Shown here in pieces: positions 32,836 through 40,896 of a DNA stretch of 64,000 nt. Made by a program: the position numbers and the translations under genes. A model generated the notes under the pieces. That model did not search any database and had not been told where the DNA came from. It saw nothing but the letters and a program-made list of their open reading frames with translations. Source of the DNA: DUMJ01 sp964655195 (GTDB lineage: Bacteria; DUMJ01); assembly GCA_964655195.1 (NCBI GenBank), contig CAZZLK010000021.1:8089-72088 (forward strand), written 5' to 3'. Positions within the stretch are counted from its first letter, which is position 1; every line of letters starts with the position of its first letter.

Positions 32836-34017
32836 TTGTATAGGATAGGTAAAGAGGAATTAGAAGAGATACAGAGGGTCTTTGAAAGTAAGCAGTTATT
32901 AAGATATGGTGATCCTAATGTAGGACATCTTCAAGAGGTAGTAACATTTGAAAGGGAATGGGCGGAAAAGATAGGTACCAAATATGCATTACTTATGGCT
33001 GGAGGAGGAACTTCTGCTTTGGCGAGTGGTCTGATTGGACTTGGGATAGGTCCTGGAGATGAGGTTATTGTCCCAGGTTATACCTTTATCGCTACCGCTT
33101 CAGCAGTCTTAAATGCAGGAGCCATACCTGTTATAGCAGAAGTAGATGAAACCCTAACCTTAGACCCTGAAGATCTTGAAAGAAAGATCACACCAAATAC
33201 CAGGGCTGTCATACCTGTTCATATGCAGGGATTACCAGCAGATATGGACAGGATAATTGAGATAGCAAAAAGACATAATATAAAGGTTATAGAAGATGCC
33301 TGTCAGGCTGTAGGGGGAAGTTATAAAGGAAAAAGATTAGGAAGTCTAGGCGATGTTGGTGTGTTTAGCTTTAACTATTATAAGATAATAAGCTGTGGAG
33401 AGGGTGGATGCATAGTTACAAATGATAGATTGGTTTATGAAAGGGTTCTGGTATATCACGATAGCGGATTCGTCTTTCTCAGTCCCTCTTCTAAGGAGGT
33501 AAGTATACCAATTTTTATAGGATTACAATTGAGAGCAAATGAAATTATGGGTGCAATATTACGGATTCAGCTTAGAAGACTCGATGGGATACTTTCAGAT
33601 TTAAGACGCATCAAAAAGTTTTTCGTCGATGAGCTCAAAAGTACAGGTGTAAAGTTTGTTCCAGTTAATGACCCAGAAGGAGATTGCAGTGTGGTTGTCG
33701 GTTTCCAGTTTGAATCTGAGAAAGAGGCTAGAGAATTTGCTCAAAAAGAAGGAGTAAATGGATGGCTACCAATAGATACGGGAAAACATGTATACTCTAA
33801 CTGGGAACCAATTCTAGAACATAGGGTTGGACATCACCCTAGGTTAAATCCGTTTGAATTTCCAGAAAATAGAGGTCTCAGAATAGACTACTCCAAAGAT
33901 ATGTGTCCAAAGACACTTGATATTCTTAGTAGAACTGTATTCATATCTATCAATCCTGACTGGACTGAAAGAGAGATAGAAAAAAGAGTAGAAGCCTGCC
34001 GAAAGGCTCTCAGTTAG
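32836..34017 (+). CDS. DegT/DnrJ/EryC1/StrS-family sugar aminotransferase
   Basis: PLP enzyme of the family that aminates keto sugars or related molecules. Cofactor and substrate motifs are visible: GGGTSALASGL, GDEVIVPGYTFIATA, EDACQAVGGSY, and FSFNYYKIISCGEGGCIVTND with the Schiff-base lysine. About 393 residues from the TTG start. No other nucleotide-sugar gene is adjacent, so the substrate is unknown; amino-sugar synthesis for surface glycans, or the KdnA-type 8-amino-Kdo pathway, are possibilities. It has its own promoter. Confidence 0.85.
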   Translation: MYRIGKEELEEIQRVFESKQLLRYGDPNVGHLQEVVTFEREWAEKIGTKYALLMAGGGTSALASGLIGLGIGPGDEVIVPGYTFIATASAVLNAGAIPVIAEVDETLTLDPEDLERKITPNTRAVIPVHMQGLPADMDRIIEIAKRHNIKVIEDACQAVGGSYKGKRLGSLGDVGVFSFNYYKIISCGEGGCIVTNDRLVYERVLVYHDSGFVFLSPSSKEVSIPIFIGLQLRANEIMGAILRIQLRRLDGILSDLRRIKKFFVDELKSTGVKFVPVNDPEGDCSVVVGFQFESEKEAREFAQKEGVNGWLPIDTGKHVYSNWEPILEHRVGHHPRLNPFEFPENRGLRIDYSKDMCPKTLDILSRTVFISINPDWTEREIEKRVEACRKALS

Positions 34018-34040
34018 AGTATAATAGGAGGAATAAAGGA

Positions 34041-34472
34041 TTGAAAAATTATAGAAAAGCATTCAGTCTTATATCAATAGTAGTTTTTCTGTTTGCTATA
34101 ACCGGACTTAACGGATGCGACTGCAGTAAGCCATTTATAGAAAAAGTCGAGGTATGGATAGATAGAAATACTACAGATGGAATACCCTACGAAGAGCAAA
34201 TCTTCCCTGTAGGGCCTACATATAAGATCCCCCAAAATACAAGTTTCAGAATAAAGATAAAGACTCAAGCGACCATATCTAATCTAAATAATAGTACAGT
34301 CCAGATCACCCCATCAATCTCTATCCCTATAGAACATCTAGAAGATACATGGTATAAAGCAGACTATGATAATCTTTCTGGGACTTTAGCTGCTGGGACT
34401 TATAATGTTACTATAATTATCAACCACGATGGAAGGATCCTGACACAAAGTATCGTTATTCAGATCGAATAA
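34041..34472 (+). CDS. Small putative lipoprotein
   Basis: The 143-residue product begins with a basic and hydrophobic signal, and LNGC near residue 26 is an acceptable lipobox, giving a mature lipidated cysteine followed by DCSK. The rest is predicted beta-rich and resembles a single Ig-like fold, with evenly spaced Thr/Asn-rich strands. TTG 34041 is supported by AGGAGG 9 nt upstream; no ATG is available. It is 23 bp after the aminotransferase gene. I do not recognise the family. Confidence 0.65.
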   Translation: MKNYRKAFSLISIVVFLFAITGLNGCDCSKPFIEKVEVWIDRNTTDGIPYEEQIFPVGPTYKIPQNTSFRIKIKTQATISNLNNSTVQITPSISIPIEHLEDTWYKADYDNLSGTLAAGTYNVTIIINHDGRILTQSIVIQIE

Positions 34473-34487
34473 GAGTTTTATCTGATA

Positions 34488-34928
34488 CTAGAATCTAAAG
34501 CCTAAACCCAGTGCAAGTCCCAAATCAGGATAGAAAGAATATTCCGTGGTGCTATCGTAAGTGTACTCTTCTACGCCTAACCTGAGTTGAATTCCCATTT
34601 TGAGTTCCATCCCTAAAGGTCCAACAAATATAAGTCCGCCTTCTGCATAAGGGAGTATAAATACTTCAACCCCTCCCTCTCCATAGAAATAAATAGGACC
34701 GCCCAAATGGAAGTATCTCCTATAACCTACTCCAAGGAAAGTCAGACCTATAAGAGCCTCTGGTTCTCCTCTTGGACCCAAATCTGTATAGTAACCCAAG
34801 ATGATTGAGTCTAGGCCTACTCTAATCCTCTTGTCCACTAATGAGTCAGCGTAAGCAGGAGTAACAGAGGTTACAGTTATAAGTACTGCTAAGATAAACC
34901 CCAATAACCTAATCCTATACATCTTCAT
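34488..34928 (-). CDS. Small outer-membrane beta-barrel-like protein
   Basis: The 146-residue product has a clear signal peptide cut after TPAYA-D. The mature part has alternating hydrophobic strands rich in Gly and aromatics (YFYGEGGVEVF, LGMELKMGIQLRLG) and ends in LGLGFRF. The terminal aromatic residue is the usual BamA recognition signal. An eight-strand barrel is the likely fold. GGGAGGT precedes the ATG. It converges with the lipoprotein gene, 15 bp away. Its function is unknown. Confidence 0.65.
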   Translation of the reverse strand: MKMYRIRLLGFILAVLITVTSVTPAYADSLVDKRIRVGLDSIILGYYTDLGPRGEPEALIGLTFLGVGYRRYFHLGGPIYFYGEGGVEVFILPYAEGGLIFVGPLGMELKMGIQLRLGVEEYTYDSTTEYSFYPDLGLALGLGFRF

Positions 34929-34962
34929 AATACCTCCCTTTTATAATTTTTAATTTAGGAAA

Positions 34963-35002
34963 TTAAGATCCCCTAACCGCATAAAAGATTAAAAGATCTT
35001 AA
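34963..35002 (-). promoter_or_regulatory. Leader hairpin of the beta-barrel gene
   Basis: TTAAGATC (34963-34970) and GATCTTAA (34995-35002) form an 8-bp inverted repeat in the roughly 80-nt leader between the predicted promoter and the start codon. A hairpin or RNA-binding site in the leader is inferred. Confidence 0.35.
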
Positions 35003-35016
35003 CTTCTCTAGCTAGA

Positions 35017-35046
35017 ATTATACATCAAGATATAATTTCATTTCAA
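35017..35046 (-). promoter_or_regulatory. Promoter of the beta-barrel gene
   Basis: On the minus strand TTGAAA (35046-35041) and TATAAT (35022-35017) are 18 bp apart. It lies back to back with the plus-strand promoter at 35067. Confidence 0.5.
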
Positions 35047-35066
35047 GACAGAAGGATAATCCGAAG

Positions 35067-35096
35067 TTGACAAGAAGTCTTTGGGAATGATATTAT
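35067..35096 (+). promoter_or_regulatory. Promoter of the 92-residue Ig-like gene
   Basis: TTGACA (35067-35072) and TATTAT (35091-35096) are 18 bp apart, about 40 bp upstream of the ATG at 35137, which itself has a GGGAGGAGG site. Confidence 0.5.
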
Positions 35097-35136
35097 TGAG
35101 TTTAGAAAATATCCTATTGGGAGGAGGTAAGATAAG

Positions 35137-35415
35137 ATGGCAGAAATACTGAGCTTAGATGTGAATCCCACTTCGGGAAGGCAAGGGGATATGGTGACAG
35201 TTGTTGTTAAGGCTTCTCCAGATACCAAGGCTGTTTACGGAAGAATCCCTGAGTACGGTTATATGATCCAGTTCCAGAAGGAAGGGGACCTTTTCAAACT
35301 CTCTATGCAGGTTCCTTATGGAGCACCTCCAGGGGTTTATATGGTTTCAGTCTATCCGGTGGATAACGAAGGTAACAGGGGTGAAGAGAAAAGGTTCAAC
35401 TTCCAGGTTCTATAA
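35137..35415 (+). CDS. Single-domain Ig-like protein of unknown function
   Basis: A 92-residue product predicted as one beta-sandwich (Ig-like or E-set): DVNPTSGRQGDMVTVVVKAS opens like such domains, and PPGVYMVSVYPVDNEGN gives the typical late strands. It has no signal peptide or membrane helix, so unlike most such domains it should stay in the cytoplasm unless exported another way. It has a strong ribosome-binding site and its own promoter. Its end overlaps the convergent nucleotidyltransferase gene by 20 bp. No function can be assigned. Confidence 0.7.
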   Translation: MAEILSLDVNPTSGRQGDMVTVVVKASPDTKAVYGRIPEYGYMIQFQKEGDLFKLSMQVPYGAPPGVYMVSVYPVDNEGNRGEEKRFNFQVL

Positions 35416-36139
35416 ATTCCTGAGTTAGAATTCCAAGAGCCTTAAGGACTTGAAATATCTCTTTATTCTTTTCTTCTTTCTCACATAATTCGATCTCTTT
35501 TCTGATTCTGGCTATCCCTACAGTCCTTAAGGCTCCACCTTTTATTGCATCCTCCATAAGCTCATAAGTGTGTGGTTCTATAACAAATCCAAGTCTTACA
35601 CTAAATCTTATTGCCCTAAAGATACGGGTAGGATCATCTATAAAACTTCTATCATGGAGGACTCTTATGATTCTATCTTCTAAATCCTTTATTCCACCTA
35701 GTGGGTCGAGTATCTCGCCAGGTTTCTTTTTAGGATAGATAGGAACCGCCAGGGCATTTATGGTAAAATCTCTTCTATACAGGTCTTCCTCAATAGTTCC
35801 TGGTTCTACTATTGGCAATGCTCCAGGTCTAGGATAGACCTCTTTCCTAGCGATGGCTATATCTATATGTTCTATATCATTAGAACCTACTTTAAACTTG
35901 AATGTGTAGAACCTTTTGAGTAGTCTCCCCTTTATACCAAGATTCTCAATATACTCTAAAAATCTTTCCGCGGAAGTCTCTACCACCAGGTCTATATCTT
36001 TCAGCTTTAGACCCAGAAATATATCTCTAAGAGTTCCCCCAACAAGATAGATAGGGATACATCTTCTATGTGCATTCTTTAAGCACAGATCTATATCAGG
36101 AATAGATAGAATAGATGAGAGTACGTCTTCTAACTTCAT
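35396..36139 (-). CDS. Short tRNA nucleotidyltransferase/poly(A) polymerase head-domain protein
   Basis: Class II polymerase-beta-like enzyme. The head domain has VGGTLRDIFLG, the metal-binding DIDLVVE and RRDFTINALAV; the neck has GGIKDLEDRIIRVL and the nucleotide-selecting DDPTRIFRAIRFSVRLGF. At 247 residues it holds only head and neck; CCA-adding enzymes usually exceed 370. It could be an A- or CC-adding form, or a 3'-truncated gene. The ATG lies 44 bp inside the pyrimidine phosphorylase gene, and the end overlaps the convergent gene at 35415. Confidence 0.8.
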   Translation of the reverse strand: MKLEDVLSSILSIPDIDLCLKNAHRRCIPIYLVGGTLRDIFLGLKLKDIDLVVETSAERFLEYIENLGIKGRLLKRFYTFKFKVGSNDIEHIDIAIARKEVYPRPGALPIVEPGTIEEDLYRRDFTINALAVPIYPKKKPGEILDPLGGIKDLEDRIIRVLHDRSFIDDPTRIFRAIRFSVRLGFVIEPHTYELMEDAIKGGALRTVGIARIRKEIELCEKEEKNKEIFQVLKALGILTQEFIEPGS

Positions 36140-37340
36140 CTTTATTTATAGATACAGCCTTTCTTAAAAGATCCATAGCCTTCTTTAGTGCTTCCTCACT
36201 GTTATAGTATATATCTAAAATAGTCTCGCCTTTTTCTACGTAATCTCCAACCTTTTTCTTAAGTATTATACCTACATTAGGATCTATAACATCTTCCTTC
36301 CTGTATCTACCTGCCCCCAGAGTTCTAACTGCCTCTCCAATAAGATAGGCATCTAGCCTCTCTATATATCCAGAATCTTCTAAAGAAAAGTTATACAACT
36401 TGGCTAACGGCATCAGATTACTGATATCTCCACCCTGAGCTTTGACCATCTCTTCAAATTTACTAAATGCCTTACCGCTTTCAAGAGCATCTTTCACCAT
36501 TTCTTTTGGAGCCAAAGTATTGGCGATCTCAATAGTTAATTCTTTTAAGTCTTGAGGACCTTTACCCTTTAAAGTCTCTATAGCTTCTATAACTTCTAGT
36601 ATATTACCGATTGCACAACCAAGGGGCTGATCCATATCTGAAATTACCGCTTTTACCTCTCTATCAAAAGACCTTCCTATCTCTATAAGCCAAGATGTAA
36701 GCTCTTCTGCATCCTTAATATTCTTCATAAAAGCACCTGAGCCTACCTTAACATCAAATATTATCGTCTTTGCCCCTCCAGCTATCTTTTTGCTAAGAAT
36801 ACTGCTGGTTATAAGAGGAATGCTGTCTACCGTACCAGTAACATCTCTTAATGAATAGATATCCTTCTCAACAGGAACCAGGTCTTCTGTCTGACTTATT
36901 ATGCTACAACCAACATCTTCTACTATCTTTTTAAACTCTTCAAGACTAAGATCAACCCTGAATCCAGGGATAGATTCCAGCTTATCTATAGTCCCTCCTG
37001 TATGTCCAAGCCCTCTACCAGAAAGTTTTGCTACTTTAAACCCAATAGATGCCAAAAGAGGAACAACTACAAGGCTAAGTTTATCACCTACACCACCTGT
37101 TGAATGCTTATCTACTACAGGAAAATCCCATTCTAATCTCTTACCTGTTGATAGTATAGCTGAGATAAGATTTTTTGTCTCCTCCTTTGATAAGCCCCTT
37201 ATAAAAGAAGCCATAAGCCACGCACTCATCTGATAATCTTTTATCTCTTTCTTATGAAATCTATCCACAAAGAATGTTATCTCTTCTTCGGTCAATATAT
37301 AACCATCTCTCTTTTTAATAATGATCTCGACAGGATTCAT
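36096..37340 (-). CDS. pdp: Pyrimidine-nucleoside (thymidine/uridine) phosphorylase
   Basis: Splits thymidine, deoxyuridine or uridine with phosphate. The family signature SGRGLGHTGGTIDKLESIPG and the phosphate-binding KHSTGGVGDKLSL are intact. The 414 residues cover the alpha, alpha/beta and C-terminal domains. It follows the purine phosphorylase gene by 4 bp on the same strand. With upp and tdk elsewhere in the window it forms a nucleoside salvage capacity. Confidence 0.94.
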   Translation of the reverse strand: MNPVEIIIKKRDGYILTEEEITFFVDRFHKKEIKDYQMSAWLMASFIRGLSKEETKNLISAILSTGKRLEWDFPVVDKHSTGGVGDKLSLVVVPLLASIGFKVAKLSGRGLGHTGGTIDKLESIPGFRVDLSLEEFKKIVEDVGCSIISQTEDLVPVEKDIYSLRDVTGTVDSIPLITSSILSKKIAGGAKTIIFDVKVGSGAFMKNIKDAEELTSWLIEIGRSFDREVKAVISDMDQPLGCAIGNILEVIEAIETLKGKGPQDLKELTIEIANTLAPKEMVKDALESGKAFSKFEEMVKAQGGDISNLMPLAKLYNFSLEDSGYIERLDAYLIGEAVRTLGAGRYRKEDVIDPNVGIILKKKVGDYVEKGETILDIYYNSEEALKKAMDLLRKAVSINKDEVRRRTLIYSIYS

Positions 37341-37344
37341 TTTA

Positions 37345-38130
37345 TTATACCCCTCTCTTTATCCATTCTCTCAATAGAATCTCAAGATCCTTACTTATCC
37401 TATTCCCCATCTCCAGGACTTCTCTGTGGGTTATAGGGGATAGGTCATCTCTATGCACATTAGTTATACTAGATATACCAACTACTTCCATCCCTAAACT
37501 CCTAGCTCTTATAACCTCCAGCACTGTAGACATACCAACGGCATCTCCTCCTATGGTCTTGAAGAATCTTATCTCTGCCGGTGTTTCATATGTGGGCCCT
37601 TTTACCCCAACATAAACTCCCTCTTTTAGACTTATACCAAGTTCCTCGCCGATACTCTTTAATTGCTCCCTGAATCTATAAGAATAGGCATTCTTCATAT
37701 CTACAAAATTTGGTCCTCCGACAAGAGGATTCTCTCCAGTAAGGTTTATATGGTCTTTTATAAGCATTATATCCCCCGGATTATAAGTATCATTTATCCC
37801 TCCACTAGCATTTGTTATAACCAGGACATCGACACCCAAACCTCTAAGTATCTCTACAGGAAAGACTACCTCCTTTGGAGAATATCCCTCATATAGATGA
37901 TATCTTCCCCTCATAATAATAACATCCTGATTCTCAACTTTAACAACATCAAGGCGTCCTTTATGTCCTGGTACTGCTGATAAGGGCATATTTGGTATAT
38001 CTCTATACTCTACAGAAAACAGAAGAGTCTGATTAAATATATCAAGCCCAGAGCCTAAAATAATACCTATCCTTTGGTTAAAACTGTATCTCTCTTTAAG
38101 AAATTCCAATGTCTCTTTTATTCTATCCAT
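37345..38130 (-). CDS. punA: Purine-nucleoside phosphorylase, trimeric type
   Basis: Phosphorolyses inosine and guanosine. Motifs of the low-molecular-weight trimeric family are GIILGSGLD, VPGHKGRL, MRGRYHLYEGY, VITNASGGIN, GPTYETPAEIRFF and MSTVLEVIRA. The 261 residues are normal. GAGGAGG lies 6 nt before the ATG. It is first in the set punA-pdp-nucleotidyltransferase on the minus strand. Confidence 0.94.
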   Translation of the reverse strand: MDRIKETLEFLKERYSFNQRIGIILGSGLDIFNQTLLFSVEYRDIPNMPLSAVPGHKGRLDVVKVENQDVIIMRGRYHLYEGYSPKEVVFPVEILRGLGVDVLVITNASGGINDTYNPGDIMLIKDHINLTGENPLVGGPNFVDMKNAYSYRFREQLKSIGEELGISLKEGVYVGVKGPTYETPAEIRFFKTIGGDAVGMSTVLEVIRARSLGMEVVGISSITNVHRDDLSPITHREVLEMGNRISKDLEILLREWIKRGV

Positions 38131-38148
38131 TGTCTCCTCCTCTCTTTA

Positions 38149-38157
38149 ATTATACCA
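38149..38157 (-). promoter_or_regulatory. Extended -10 element of the punA operon
   Basis: On the minus strand TG-G-TATAAT occupies 38157-38149, about 18 bp before the ATG, so the leader would be only about 12 nt and just cover the ribosome-binding site. The -35 region is poor. Confidence 0.45.
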
Positions 38158-38245
38158 AGTGAATAAAGGTCTTTCTTTCTGTTACACCTGTAGAACTTGA
38201 CAAATAAAGTATAATTCAATATAAAACTACCTTTAGAGTTTTCAA

Positions 38246-38321
38246 GTGGGAGATTTTTTTTAAATTTTCCACAAGTTTTTTTGGTGGGAGAAAATAATAA
38301 ACTTATCCACAGGATAAGCAA
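38246..38321 (+). repeat. Two imperfect 38-bp repeats, each with a DnaA-box-like site
   Basis: The units at 38246-38283 and 38284-38321 share GTGGGAGA, then 11 nt, then TTWTCCACA at identical spacing. The 9-mers are TTTTCCACA (38265-38273) and TTATCCACA (38303-38311), the latter a perfect E. coli-type DnaA box. The second is also the centre of a 17-bp palindrome, CTTATCC-ACA-GGATAAG (38302-38318). They lie in the divergent region between punA and tdk. Confidence 0.6.
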
Positions 38322-38386
38322 TAAAACATTATAAAATAATACTTTCTGGCAAACCACCAGTCCTATAGCGAAACTTAAAAAATCTA

Positions 38387-38395
38387 TGATATAAT
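38387..38395 (+). promoter_or_regulatory. Extended -10 element of tdk, possible leaderless start
   Basis: TG-A-TATAAT (38387-38395) ends exactly 6 nt before ATG 38402, as for the ogg gene. No ribosome-binding site precedes the ATG. Confidence 0.5.
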
Positions 38396-38401
38396 AAACT
38401 T

Positions 38402-38971
38402 ATGAGTACAGGATGGATAGAAGTGATATGTGGAAGTATGTTTAGTGGAAAGAGTGAAGAGCTAATAAGAAGAGTAAAACGAGCAGAGATAGCCCGTCAG
38501 AAGGTACAGGTATTTAAGCCTGCTTTAGACAATCGATATGCAGACAGAGAGGTCGTCTCTCATGACGGCAATAAATTGTCTGCCTATACTGTAGCAAGGG
38601 CTAGAGAGATAATCGAACTCCTTCTACCAGATGTCCAGGTAGTAGCTATAGACGAGGCTCAATTCTTTGATGACGAGATTGTAGATGTATGTCAGATGCT
38701 GGCAGATAACGGAAAAAGAGTAATTATAGCAGGATTAGATCAGGATTTTAGAGGAGAGCCATTTGGACCTATGCCAAAACTACTGGCAGTTGCCGAGAGG
38801 GTCGATAAACTTCAGGCAATATGTATGGTCTGTGGTAAACCTGCAAGCAGGACCCAAAGACTCGTAAATGGCGAACCTGCATATTACGATGATCCAACTA
38901 TACTTATAGGTGCAGAAGACGTCTATGAAGCCAGATGTAGAGAGCATCATATAGTAAGAAGGAGGAAATAG
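38402..38971 (+). CDS. tdk: Thymidine kinase (type II)
   Basis: Phosphorylates thymidine to dTMP. The P-loop is GSMFSGKS (11-18), the catalytic Glu is in DEAQFF (84-89), and GLDQDFRGEPFGPM follows. The structural zinc site is C141, C144, C179 and H182. At 189 residues it is full length. It opens a plus-strand run with DUF1385, prfA and prmC, the common tdk-DUF1385-prfA order; the rpmE that often heads this run is absent here. Confidence 0.96.
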   Translation: MSTGWIEVICGSMFSGKSEELIRRVKRAEIARQKVQVFKPALDNRYADREVVSHDGNKLSAYTVARAREIIELLLPDVQVVAIDEAQFFDDEIVDVCQMLADNGKRVIIAGLDQDFRGEPFGPMPKLLAVAERVDKLQAICMVCGKPASRTQRLVNGEPAYYDDPTILIGAEDVYEARCREHHIVRRRK

Positions 38972-38972
38972 G

Positions 38973-39839
38973 ATGCAGATCGGAGGACAGGCAGTAATAG
39001 AGGGAGTGATGATGAGAGGTCCAAATAGCTTCAGTGTAGCAGTAAGGACCCCTTCAAATGGGGTAAGGGTCCATAGGTTTAATACCAAAAGTATAGCGAA
39101 TAGCAAGATTGGACGTATCCCCATCTTAAGAGGCTTCTTGGTATTGATAGATAGCCTTATATTAGGGATAAAGGCACTTAATATCTCTGCAGAAGAGTAT
39201 GGTGGAGAGGATGTAAAACTCTCAAATATGGATATCTTTCTAGCTATGGTTATGGGAGTAGGTTTGGGAATATTACTCTTTATAGTATTTCCAGCTTTTA
39301 TAGCCAGGATGATACAGAACAGCATCTCGTCAGCCTTTCTTGTCAACATAATAGAAGGACTTGTAAGGATTGGGGTATTCATTATTTATCTTTACTCTTT
39401 CTCCTTTATAAAGGATATAAGGAGAGTCTTTGAGTATCACGGGGCGGAGCACAAAGTAATCTTTACATATGAAAAAGGAGAGCCTCTTACAGTAGACAAT
39501 GCCATAAAAAATAGTAGGTTACATCCTAGATGCGGGACAAGTTTCCTTCTAATAGTGATGGTAGTCAGTATTCTGGTATTTTCTATCCTTGGGAAACAGA
39601 CTCTGCTTTTGAGGATAGTCTCCAGAATAGCACTAATTCCGTTGGTAGCAGGGATATCATACGAAATGATACGGCTGACATCCAAATACAGAGATTCAAG
39701 ATTGGCAAAAATTGTAACATCTCCCGGGTTGGCTCTCCAATATCTTACCACTAGAGAACCTTCTTCTGATCAGATAGAAGTAGCTATTGAAGCTGTAAAA
39801 TCAATATTGGCTCTAGAGGGTGTTCCATATGTGGGATAA
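38973..39839 (+). CDS. DUF1385 family membrane protein
   Basis: The 288-residue product starts with IGGQAVIEGVMMRGP, the fingerprint of DUF1385, and has about four membrane helices (around 88-112, 125-150, 190-210 and 212-230), with EYHGAEHKVI and HPRCGTSF as conserved His/Cys stretches between them. The function is unknown. The family is almost always next to prfA and prmC, as here. It starts 1 bp after tdk and overlaps prfA by 11 bp. Confidence 0.88.
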   Translation: MQIGGQAVIEGVMMRGPNSFSVAVRTPSNGVRVHRFNTKSIANSKIGRIPILRGFLVLIDSLILGIKALNISAEEYGGEDVKLSNMDIFLAMVMGVGLGILLFIVFPAFIARMIQNSISSAFLVNIIEGLVRIGVFIIYLYSFSFIKDIRRVFEYHGAEHKVIFTYEKGEPLTVDNAIKNSRLHPRCGTSFLLIVMVVSILVFSILGKQTLLLRIVSRIALIPLVAGISYEMIRLTSKYRDSRLAKIVTSPGLALQYLTTREPSSDQIEVAIEAVKSILALEGVPYVG

Positions 39840-40896
39840 GTTAGAAGAGATAGAAAAGAGGTATATAGAGTTAGAAGTATCTTTGGCTAAACCCGAAGTA
39901 ATAGCAGATCAGGAGTTATTCCAGAATCTTGCCAAGACATACAGTGAACTCGGAGAGATCGTCAGTATATACAGGGAGTATAAAGAGGTAGAAAAAGAGA
40001 TAAACGATCTAAAGTCGCTTTTGGATGATCCAGAGATTGGACCTATGGCAGAAGAAGAATTAGAAGAATTAGAGGAGAAGAAGGAAAAGTTAGAAGAAGA
40101 ACTAAAGATTAAGCTTCTTCCTAAAGACTATCGAGATGAGAGAAACGTTATTATGGAGATAAGAGCAGGGACAGGGGGAGAGGAAGCTGCACTCTTTGCA
40201 GGAGACCTTCTAAGGATGTACCTTAGGTATGTGGAACGTAAGGGCTGGAAGGCAGAAATAATGAGCAGTAACCCGACGGACTTGGGAGGATATAAAGAGG
40301 TCATCCTTTCTATTCAGGGGAAAGGAGCTTATAGTAGATTAAAGTTTGAAAGTGGTGTCCATAGGGTTCAGAGAGTACCGATAACAGAATCTGGCGGCAG
40401 GATTCACACATCTACAGCAACTGTTGCGATATTACCTGAGGCAACAGAGGTAGAGATAGAGATAAAACCGGAAGATATAAAGATAGACACATTTAGAGCT
40501 GGGGGGCATGGGGGACAGAATGTCAATAAGGTTGAAACCGCGGTAAGGATTACTCATATTCCAACAGGGATAGTTGTTACCTGTCAGGACGAACGGTCCC
40601 AATATCAAAATAGAGAAAAGGCATTAAAGATACTGAGGGCGCATCTCTTAGAGATTAAGGAGAGGGAAAGGGAAAAGGAAGAAACTGAACTTAGAAGAAG
40701 TCAGGTAGGTTCGGGTGAGCGTAGTGAAAAGATAAGGACGTACAACTTTCCCCAGAACAGGGTTACAGATCACAGGATAGGATTGACCCTCTATAACCTG
40801 CAGGATGTATTGGATGGGGATCTGGATGAACTTATAGATGCCCTTATAAGAGAATATCAGGTTGAGCAGTTGAAGAATTTATCACTTGCTAAATGA
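39829..40896 (+). CDS. prfA: Peptide chain release factor 1
   Basis: Terminates translation at UAA and UAG. The GGQ motif, in FRAGGHGGQNVNK, is at residues 228-230 counted from ATG 39829. The codon-recognition region with HRVQRVPITE is present. ATG 39829 gives the usual N-terminus (MWDKLEEIEKRY); the GTG at 39820 would add three residues. PrmC, encoded next with a 4-bp overlap, methylates the GGQ glutamine. Confidence 0.96.
   Translation: MWDKLEEIEKRYIELEVSLAKPEVIADQELFQNLAKTYSELGEIVSIYREYKEVEKEINDLKSLLDDPEIGPMAEEELEELEEKKEKLEEELKIKLLPKDYRDERNVIMEIRAGTGGEEAALFAGDLLRMYLRYVERKGWKAEIMSSNPTDLGGYKEVILSIQGKGAYSRLKFESGVHRVQRVPITESGGRIHTSTATVAILPEATEVEIEIKPEDIKIDTFRAGGHGGQNVNKVETAVRITHIPTGIVVTCQDERSQYQNREKALKILRAHLLEIKEREREKEETELRRSQVGSGERSEKIRTYNFPQNRVTDHRIGLTLYNLQDVLDGDLDELIDALIREYQVEQLKNLSLAK

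Noticed and set aside
35396..35415. Programmed antisense regulation from the 20-bp convergent overlap
   Set aside because: Short 3' overlaps are common in compact genomes; a second one (47901-47914) occurs in this window, so no special function is needed.
38118..38357. 79-residue minus-strand frame before punA
   Set aside because: It covers the AT-rich intergenic region with the DnaA-like boxes and the punA ribosome-binding site, has no ribosome-binding site of its own and shows no domain-like sequence.
38131..38401. Chromosomal replication origin
   Set aside because: Two DnaA-like boxes are too few and no dnaA, dnaN, rpmH or gyrase gene is nearby. A regulatory site is the safer reading.
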